Positions 24,321-32,600 of a stretch of DNA of 64,000 nucleotides are shown piece after piece. Under the pieces are notes generated by a model that ran no database searches, was not told where the DNA came from, and worked only from the letters and a program-made list of their open reading frames with translations. Origin of the DNA: Pelobacter sp. (GTDB lineage Bacteria; Desulfobacterota; Desulfuromonadia; Geobacterales; Pseudopelobacteraceae); assembly GCA_030824515.1 (NCBI GenBank), contig JAVBXN010000024.1:56073-120072 (forward strand), in the 5' to 3' direction. How positions within the stretch are numbered: position 1 is the first letter of the stretch; the number at the start of each line of letters is the position of its first letter. A program made the translations under genes and the position numbers.

Positions 24321-26642
24321 CTATCTGATCACGATCCTGTCCACCAGCAAGGCCCCCTGGCTGACCGTCAACGGCCCGGTCACCGTCGTGGTTCCGAGAG
24401 TGGTAGCATAACCTGCGTCATAGCCACCCATCAGCTTCACTCCGATGTTGCGGTTGGCATCCAGCGTGCCGGCAACGGTATTGCCCAGCAGCTGTATCAC
24501 CGCGCCATCGTAGGCCGCATCGTACACCTCCTGCAGGGTTTTGTAGATCGTTCCGTCAATTTTCAACAACGCCGCCGGGATGAAATTGGCGGTAACGGTT
24601 TTTTCGCCGTTCATCGCAACGCTGCAGGCTCCCAGGCCGCTGCAGGTCGCTATCCCGCCCCCCCAGCCGCCGAAGTTGGACATCACCGAAGGGGTCGCAA
24701 AGAGGTTGACCGTACCCGAGAAGGGGGCCGTGCAGCTGACGACCGTGCCGCTGGTGCCGTTGGAGCAGGAGATGCCGGCCGGGCTGCTGGTGATCGTGCC
24801 GCCGATGCCCGTACTCTGGGTTCCGCTGACACTGACCGCCACCGTCAGGTTGGGGATGCTGACCATGACATTCAACACCCTGGCGCTGACCACATTGCCG
24901 GAGGCATCCACGACGTGGGCATAGAGGGTCTTGGAACCGGCGCTGGCGAAGGTGTAACTGACCGGCGCCGACGAACTCCAGGAACAGCCGGCGCTGTCGG
25001 CGCTCTCGCTCAGGCAGTAGCCGGTGACGCCCAGATCGTCGCTGGCGATGATGACGGTATCTGCGATCAGATAGTTGGGCCTGGGCACTGCGGTGAAGGA
25101 GCTGATGAACGGCTTGGACGGATCGTGGTATTCATAGGCTCCCAGGTCCGCGACACCGTCGGCGATGCGACCGGCGCCTACCACATCGGTCTCGGGCAGG
25201 TTTGCATGCGCAAGACCCTTGTCGATCAAGGTTGAGGCCGGGGCGAGCCGGTAGTTTCCGCTGAGCGGAGCAACGAATTGCGGCGCGTCGTGGAGGTTGC
25301 CGGGATCAGGGACGAATCCGGGCGCATTGACCAGCAGGCCGTGAAGCGCATCGTAGTCATTGTTCCTGATGCCAAGCGGAATCGAGACGCCGGAGCTGTT
25401 GATGTAGATATCCTTCCCCTCTCCTGGGTGGGCAGCGGAAACGATATTGTTGCTCAGGTCCACGGATGCCAGGCTGCTGCTGATGTTGAGCATGCTCCCG
25501 TCGCCATCCAAGGTGGCGACATTGTCGGCAATGGTGTTGTTCAGCAGAAGCACCGGACCGGCCGCGGAAGAGACAATCCGCGCCGCCGCCGCGTTGGCGG
25601 CGCTGTTGCCGTAAATGACGTTGTTTACCAGCAGGATCGAACCGCTGTCGCTGCTTTCCAGGGACAGTCCCCCGCCACCATCGGCGGTATTGCCGATGAC
25701 GCTGTCGGTGGCATTGCCGCTGACGATGTTCCCGACCAGTTCCAGGCTCCCCTGGTAGATACGGGCCCGGATGCCGCCGCCGTACTGGCCGGCCGGGGCT
25801 TTGCCGTTTTTGAACGCCAGGCTTTCGATATGGACCTTGCCACTGGTCTTGCTGATATCGCCATCTACAACCAGTACGCTGCCGTTGCCGATGCTGTCGT
25901 TGTCCGTATCGCCATTCAGGATGGTCAGCGCCGGATCGGCCAGCCGTTCCAATCCACCGGCCGGGTCATAACCGCCGACCAGGGTCAGGTCAAACGACTC
26001 ACCCCAGGAGGATGTGTAGCTGAAATTTCCGGCATAGCTGCCCCTGGCCAGGCGTATCAGGTTGTGCTTTCCGTCGCTGCCGGCCTCCGCCAGGCAGTTT
26101 TTGAGCACCTCCTGGTGATAGACGGCACTCTCGGCGTGGCTGGCGTCTACCTGGCTCCAGACGCAGGCGGCCGGGTCGTTGCCGGCCAGGTATTCGTTGA
26201 GGTCGCTGATGCCGTTGCGGTTCATGTCGCCGGAGCCGTCGTCGCCGGGATGGTCCTTGGCCCATTGCTCGGCGGTCCTGACGCCTAGTTCGAGCAGGAC
26301 CACGGTCCCGAAAGCGGGGATTGTGACGCTTCTGATCACCGCCCCGTTGACCGAGATTTCGGCCGCATCACCGCTGCGGGCGGTTGCGGAAGCCCGCGGA
26401 TCAACCATATCCATCGGCACCCGCAGTTCAAAACTCCGGTCGGCGGCCACCGTGCCGGAAGCCACGGTGACGGCGACATTGTTCAGCATGACCGCGATGC
26501 TTACCGGATTGCCCTGTTCGGCATTTATGGCCTTGCCCTTGTAAACCACGTCCGGCGCGCTGAGCAGGGCCCGGGCCGTTCCGCTGCCGCCTGCCACCAG
26601 CACAACCGCCATACAGGCGGTTAGCGCTATATGTCTTAACAT
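24321..26642 (-). CDS. Exported beta-helix protein with choice-of-anchor-like segment and shared C-terminal module
   Basis: This 773-aa protein has the signal peptide MLRHIALTACMAVVLVAGG (ATG at 26642, GAGG 8 bp upstream; an ATG at 26687 is the alternative). A short beta domain (~30-125) and an EF-hand-like stretch, DMNRNGISDLNEYLAG (~143-158), are followed by a parallel beta-helix region (~160-460) and a segment (LAPASTLIDKG to ADLGAYEY) that matches the 'choice-of-anchor Q' pattern. The tail has an Ig-like part, a divergent InlB repeat (SSPAGISC, FGGWGGG) and the module ending VDRIVIR, nearly identical in DNA to the end of the gene at 14897. It is the last gene of the operon with the 2938-aa protein and is followed by a strong hairpin. 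Confidence 0.85.
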   Translation of the reverse strand: MLRHIALTACMAVVLVAGGSGTARALLSAPDVVYKGKAINAEQGNPVSIAVMLNNVAVTVASGTVAADRSFELRVPMDMVDPRASATARSGDAAEISVNGAVIRSVTIPAFGTVVLLELGVRTAEQWAKDHPGDDGSGDMNRNGISDLNEYLAGNDPAACVWSQVDASHAESAVYHQEVLKNCLAEAGSDGKHNLIRLARGSYAGNFSYTSSWGESFDLTLVGGYDPAGGLERLADPALTILNGDTDNDSIGNGSVLVVDGDISKTSGKVHIESLAFKNGKAPAGQYGGGIRARIYQGSLELVGNIVSGNATDSVIGNTADGGGGLSLESSDSGSILLVNNVIYGNSAANAAAARIVSSAAGPVLLLNNTIADNVATLDGDGSMLNISSSLASVDLSNNIVSAAHPGEGKDIYINSSGVSIPLGIRNNDYDALHGLLVNAPGFVPDPGNLHDAPQFVAPLSGNYRLAPASTLIDKGLAHANLPETDVVGAGRIADGVADLGAYEYHDPSKPFISSFTAVPRPNYLIADTVIIASDDLGVTGYCLSESADSAGCSWSSSAPVSYTFASAGSKTLYAHVVDASGNVVSARVLNVMVSIPNLTVAVSVSGTQSTGIGGTITSSPAGISCSNGTSGTVVSCTAPFSGTVNLFATPSVMSNFGGWGGGIATCSGLGACSVAMNGEKTVTANFIPAALLKIDGTIYKTLQEVYDAAYDGAVIQLLGNTVAGTLDANRNIGVKLMGGYDAGYATTLGTTTVTGPLTVSQGALLVDRIVIR

Positions 26643-26688
26643 CGTCTTTACCTCAAGCTGTCCATTGGTTATCGATATGTTTTTCATG

Positions 26689-29600
26689 TCAGTTCCCCGA
26701 ATAGGCGTAGGTCTGGAAGAACATCTTGATGTCGTCGACCGAGTTGATGAAGGTATTCAGACCGACGTCCTTGTTGAACAGCAGCGTCGAACCGGGGATG
26801 ATCAGCATCCACTGGCTGTTCCAGACCGAGCGGCCGATCAGGCGACTGTCGCTGGTGGCCTGGCTCGGGTCGAAGGCGCCGCTGTAGGGATAGGCGCGGA
26901 AATCCGAAACACGGCGGATGCCGGCAAATTCATCGCTGAGCGAATCGTTGGCCGGAATGAACGACGGATTTTTCAGGTCGGTGTCGCCGATCGGGAAAGG
27001 CACCGGCAGCTTCTGGTCCTTCACCAGCCACTCACGTGTGGCGAAGCCGTCACCGGTGGGGGAACGAAGGATATCCGAGCCGGTGGGCACCAGGTAGACG
27101 CGCGGTGTGCTGGACAGACCGGCGTTGTTGTAGTTCTGGAACCAGAGGCCGACGGAGCGGACCCTGGTGGAGAAGTTGCTGGTGCTGTAGGCGCTGTCGC
27201 CGCCACTGAGCGGCCAGCCGAAGAAGTTCTTGCCGTAGGTGACCGTGGTGGGGAACTTGATGACGATGCCCGGTTGCGGCCCGGCGCTCTCCGGCGCAAA
27301 CGGACGGCAGTAACGCTTGAACTCCGGAATCTTCCACAGGTCGTCCACCTTGTGGTCCTTGAGTACGCTACGCCAATCGGCGTTGGAGACGGCATCAGCC
27401 TTGATGCGGAACAGTTCGGTGCGCAGGGAGAATGGGGTGGTCTCGGTCTGCGGATTGTTGAAGCCGAGCTGGCTCTTGTAGACACTGAAATTCTGTGACA
27501 GCCGCGCCATGGTGTCAGCCAGTCCCGGGAAACCGGCCTGGGGCACGCCGTTGCTGACAACTCCCAGGGTTCTCTGGCGTCCGATTTCCGTGAGGAATTT
27601 GCGTCCTGCGCCCGAGGCGCTGCCAAGCAGGTTGGTCTCGTAGTCATAGGCCGTGGCGGCCAGGTAAACATACTTTGCCGCCAGATCGAACTGGGCCCGG
27701 TACTTCTGGATGGCGTCGTTGCGGAACACCCGGAAACCAAGGTCCTGGAAGCGGTACTCCTGAACATCCGCCGCGGACTGCTTGCGCTTCTCGGTCCGCT
27801 CGTCCCAGACGCGGATACCTTCGGCCAGGGCGGCCAGATAGTTACCAGCCGTCTGCTGGATTGTCTCTTTTAGCGAGTAAAGCTCCAGCAGTTTTCCGTC
27901 GCCGGCAGACATGCTGTTCTGCAACTCCTTGACCAGCTGCCACACCTCGTAGCTGGCGTCGGATTTGTCGAGATTCAGCTGCAAGCCAGACTGGGTACGT
28001 TCCTTGACCATGTCGAGGGTGAACTCACCCATGTCTGCAACATCAGCACCGACTTCCAGCACTGTCTGGCCGATGCCAACAGCCAGTTTAACTATTGTTT
28101 TGGCAGGTGCCAACACATCTCCGCCGCTTGAAGTTCCTACCACTACTTCATCAGGAATGCCTTCCAGCGCCGCATCTGCTAACTTTCCTGCAATATCGCT
28201 CCCTCTTCTCAACACCATGCTTGTCGCATGCAGAGCGGTTTTCGCCACATCCAGGCCGATTGACGCCTCTTCCACCTGGATTTTGGACCGAACCTGGTTG
28301 GCCAGCACGTTGTAGCGGGTCTCCAGATTCTGTTTGGCATCTTCGATGCCGGCCATGATATCGCCGTACTCCTTGAACCCCTTGTCGTAGGCCGCTTTGG
28401 CCTGGATCAGGTCGGAGAGGGCCTGCTGGACCCTGCCGGGAGCCCTTCTCCTTGAAGTCCATGCCGGCGGTTTCTCAACCCAGTTTCCCTGGGTATTGAT
28501 GTTGTACTGGACCGTTGTTGGTGCAGTTGCGGGAGTCGCGACGTAGCTGGCCAATCCCTGGTTCAGGTTCCAGAAACCTTCGGGCAAGTTGTACGTGACG
28601 GAATACGTTGTATAGGAGACAGCCGCCGGATTTGTGCTGCCGGTCAGTTCGCTCCGGTCCACATAGTTGTAGTGAAGCAGGTCCGGTCCATCGTAGCCGT
28701 CGGGGTAGGTTTTGCCCGCTCCGATGTCGTCGGGATAGGGATAGCCGAAGATCTCGATCAGGCGATTGGTGTAGTCCCGTTCCTGGTCGGACAGGTTCTT
28801 CTTGAAATCCTCCAGCGTATCCTGGTTCTGGCGCAGCCGCTGGGTATAGCCGTTGGCGTAGTCATAGGACGCAATGGCGTTTTCCAGGGCCTTCTCTGCC
28901 CGGGCATAAACCTGCTCGAAGTGGGTCTGGCCGGCATCGATCTGGGTCGGGTCGATATCGAAAGGCACCACCCCCTTGACCAGGCCGAGCGGATTGATGC
29001 CGCCATCCACCTCGGTCATTCTGGCCTGGATCTTGTGGAACTGGGAGGCGATATCCTGCAGTTCCGGCACCTTGCTCCGGTCGATCTGCTGGATGTCGGC
29101 TCCCGGAATGGTCTCGGGTTTCAGAATGCCGGTAACCGGGTCGGTAACATATTTGATGCGATCATGGGCCGTGGCCGGTACGCTGTCCGGCAGTATGGCG
29201 TTGGCGGTCACCCAGTCGAAGTAGGCCGCCTGGCCGGCCCGGCGGGACCACTCGTCAACTCCCCAGGCCCGGCTGGTGTAGCTGTCCTTGTATCCCTGCC
29301 ACTGTCCGGCCGGGTCGTCGGTGAAGTATTTCCGGTAGGTGAGATCGACGATCTCGGAGCCGGTCTTGGCGCGCTGCGCAGCGATGGAGGCGAACTTGCG
29401 CTCGTCCAGATAGTCAACCATGACCGGCTGGCCCGCCACCAGGACGAACTCTACCCTCGATTCCCAGCTGAAGGAAGGATGGCCGAGCAGTTTGTAGTAA
29501 TAGTTGATCGATTGCAGGTAATGACCCCAGGCGTCGCCATGTCCCTGGGGATACATGGTCCGGGCGTCGCCGGCGTTGATGACGCCGCTATTGTCCTGAT

Positions 29601-32600
29601 CGGTGATGTTGTAGTTCTGGGCGTAGGCCACTTCCCCTTCACCCTGGGTAAAGTTCCAGATCAGGCGGTTGAAATAGGGGGCGTTCTTGGTGCTGCCGGC
29701 CGAATCGTCACGGCCGCGCATCAGGGCCAGTTCTTCTTCCAGCAGGGAATCCACCTGGTTCTGGAAGGCGAACACCGATGGCGCCATGTTGCCGTATTCG
29801 GCGCTCGTGGTGGAGAAACCGATGGTCGGATCCACGGCGTCGGCATAGGCTTCATTACCCAGCGCCTGGTAGAATGTCGCCAGACGGCTGGTGATGTTCA
29901 TCAGGGCATCGTTAGTCGGACCGTAGTCCTGCGGCGGCACGGCATCGATGCTGAAATCCCGGGCCCGGTTGAGAACGCTCTCATAGGCCGGGATCAGCCC
30001 CAGGCTGTTGAGATAATTAGGGTCACTGCTGAAGGCGATCTGCCCGTCGTAGCGATTGCCGAACTGGGACAGCATGCTGACAGCGGTATTGGTGGCGCTG
30101 TTGCGGAAGTCGGTCACCCGGGCTTCCAGCGGGTTGAGGCCATCGATCACCCGTTTGACCCAGCCCATGGCCAGCATGGGGGTATCAAGGGTGTTGGCTC
30201 CGCTCCAGAGGCTCCAGTTGTTCTGGTCGTCATGGGGGGTTGCAGGTGGATCTGGAATCGAGGTGATCGCAACAGCCGGCCAGGCGGCCTTGTAGTAATA
30301 GCGGGCCACCACCCAGTTGTCCGACATGGTCAGAGGAGAGGCGCCCTGAATGGTGATATCGGTCTGCCCCGCACCGGTGCTGTTGTTGGGATCGATGAAT
30401 TTCTGCCAGCTGGTGTCGGCAGCGCCGGGTTGCGGCAGGGCCGGGACGCTTCCGGAAACCGGCTGGTAGTACCACTCGAAGGTAAACTTCTCCGGTTCGC
30501 CGCCAAAATCACCGGTGTAGTGCAGGGTCAGTTTCTCGTCAAAGACGTTCTTTGACGCTATCGCCTTGATGACCCCCTGAAAGACCGGCGACGTGGCTAC
30601 CTTGACCACATGCAAGGCCACCGGCAGGTCCTTGACCGCCAGATCACTGCTGTTGTTTTCGGCAATGACCACATACCCCTCACCCTGGGCCATGCCGGCT
30701 GTCAGGGCGTTCTTTTCGCCGATGGTGGAACGGGATGATACCGGTGAAGATCCCATCAGTCCCAGCTTGATTCCCCACAGCGTGGCAAAGTCATAGGTCT
30801 GGTCCGGTTTGAAGGGATTTATCGGACTGGCGGGATAGCTGACGTTGTTGGGGTTTCGTGCCAGACTGTAGAGCGCATCCACGGCTGCTTTCCAGGCGGT
30901 ATTGCCGCTGGCTGCCTTGATGGTGTCCCGCTCCGCTGCAGTCATCAGGTTCGGGAGGAGCCAGTCGCCACTTGCCTCGTTCGGTGCACCGGTGACAATG
31001 CTGTTTTCGGCCGTGAGCCAGACCCCCTTGAAGCCGAGCCGCTTGCCGGCCGGATCGTAAAAGAGCCGTGCCTGGATGGCAAAGGGGAGTGATGGGAAAT
31101 TGATCACGCCGCCGACGTTCTCGGTCTTGATGTCGGGGAGGGTGTCAAGAGTGGCGTACTGATACCGCACGGGGGCATAGAGCTTGGCCAGCGGGCCGTT
31201 GCCGTTATAGACATGCTCGTCGAAGACCACTTCGGCGGTCATTGCATCGTAGAGCGCCGGCAGGCCCGCGCGGGCCGTGGTCAGTGTTTCGCCCACATGC
31301 AGTACCGGAGCCGTTGCCGGCCAGCGGGTCGTGTAGGTAACATCGATCGGCAAGGCGCCCGCGCTGAAATTGGCAGCCGCCGGACCGTTATTCAGGAAAG
31401 GGACCGGGGTCCCGGCGGCCGGGGTTGGCTGACCTTGAATATACGGCCAGTAGAAATCCGGTCTCATGTAGTAGTACCACTGCATGGTGAAGCCGGAGGT
31501 GCCCGCGGCATTGGCCGCCTTGGCCCAATCTCCGCCTTTCTGGTCGCGCAGGTGCCATTCCGCTCCCGGGGCGCCGGCCTTCAGGCCGCTGACAGGCGGC
31601 ACCTGGAACGATGCCGGCAGCGGCGGAACTATCGGTTGTCCGGCTTCGACCGAATAGGTGAAGGAATTCGGACGTTCAACCTTGTAGACGTCCATCTTCC
31701 ACTCCTGGAGAGCGGAGTCGAAGTATTTGAGCAGCACAAACGCTTTTGACCAGTTTTTGATTCCGTTCAGGTCGTCACGCAGCGCATACAGGCTGTCGCC
31801 GGTCAGAATGGCGTGTTCTTCGTTGGGGTTGAACCCCGGCTTGGAGCTGTCCGGCTGGTTGTAGACCATGGCGCGCGGCTTGGCGGTCTGGGAAACCGGG
31901 ATTCCTGTGCCGATGGTCAGTGTCCCGGGAGCAGCCGGCCAGACCGGATTGTAGCGCATGGGGCTTGTTGGCCAGCCGATTCCACCCTGGCCGGTCTCGT
32001 ACCAGATGATGATCAGGGGATTGATATCACCCGGCTTGATTTCATTGACCGGAATGATGGCGCCGGTGCGAGTCGCCAGATCGTAGGCGCGGTCCTGCCC
32101 ATCCGCATCGATCATCGCGCCGGGGTAGAAGAGAAAACCGTTCCTGTTTTCGGGATCGCTGTGGCTGGCACTGGTTATTCTGACGCCGATCGTCCAGTCG
32201 TTGTCGGAATACTGCTCCGGGCGAAGTTCTGAGGCCTCGACCACGATGAAGGCGGTGCCGTTCCTCAGGTCCGGCGCCTTTTTCGGGGTATTGAAGCGCA
32301 GGATGAAGGTGCCGGCCCTGTCCGGGGTAAATATCCCGCTGATCACGGCGCTGGTGCTGCCGAGGGGGAATGAACTGATGGCGTTGAAACTGTTGAGTGC
32401 TCCGGGAGGCTGCAGGTTTGCCGGAGCACCGACAATCTGTACCTGTTTGGCCGGCCAGATGGTGGTGGCCATTTCCGGGACGGTCAGGGAGGAATTTTTG
32501 AGTGGCCAGTTGATGGTGAAGGCCGTAACCGGGTGGATCGGGAAATAGCGCAGCCCCTGGCGCGATTCGACCGACAGGGCAACAGCAGTGCCGCTCTGGG

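Noticed and set aside
28672..30555. 627-aa open frame on the plus strand opposite the 2938-aa gene
   Set aside because: It is antisense to a strongly supported coding frame, has no ribosome site or recognisable domain, and reflects GC-rich third positions.
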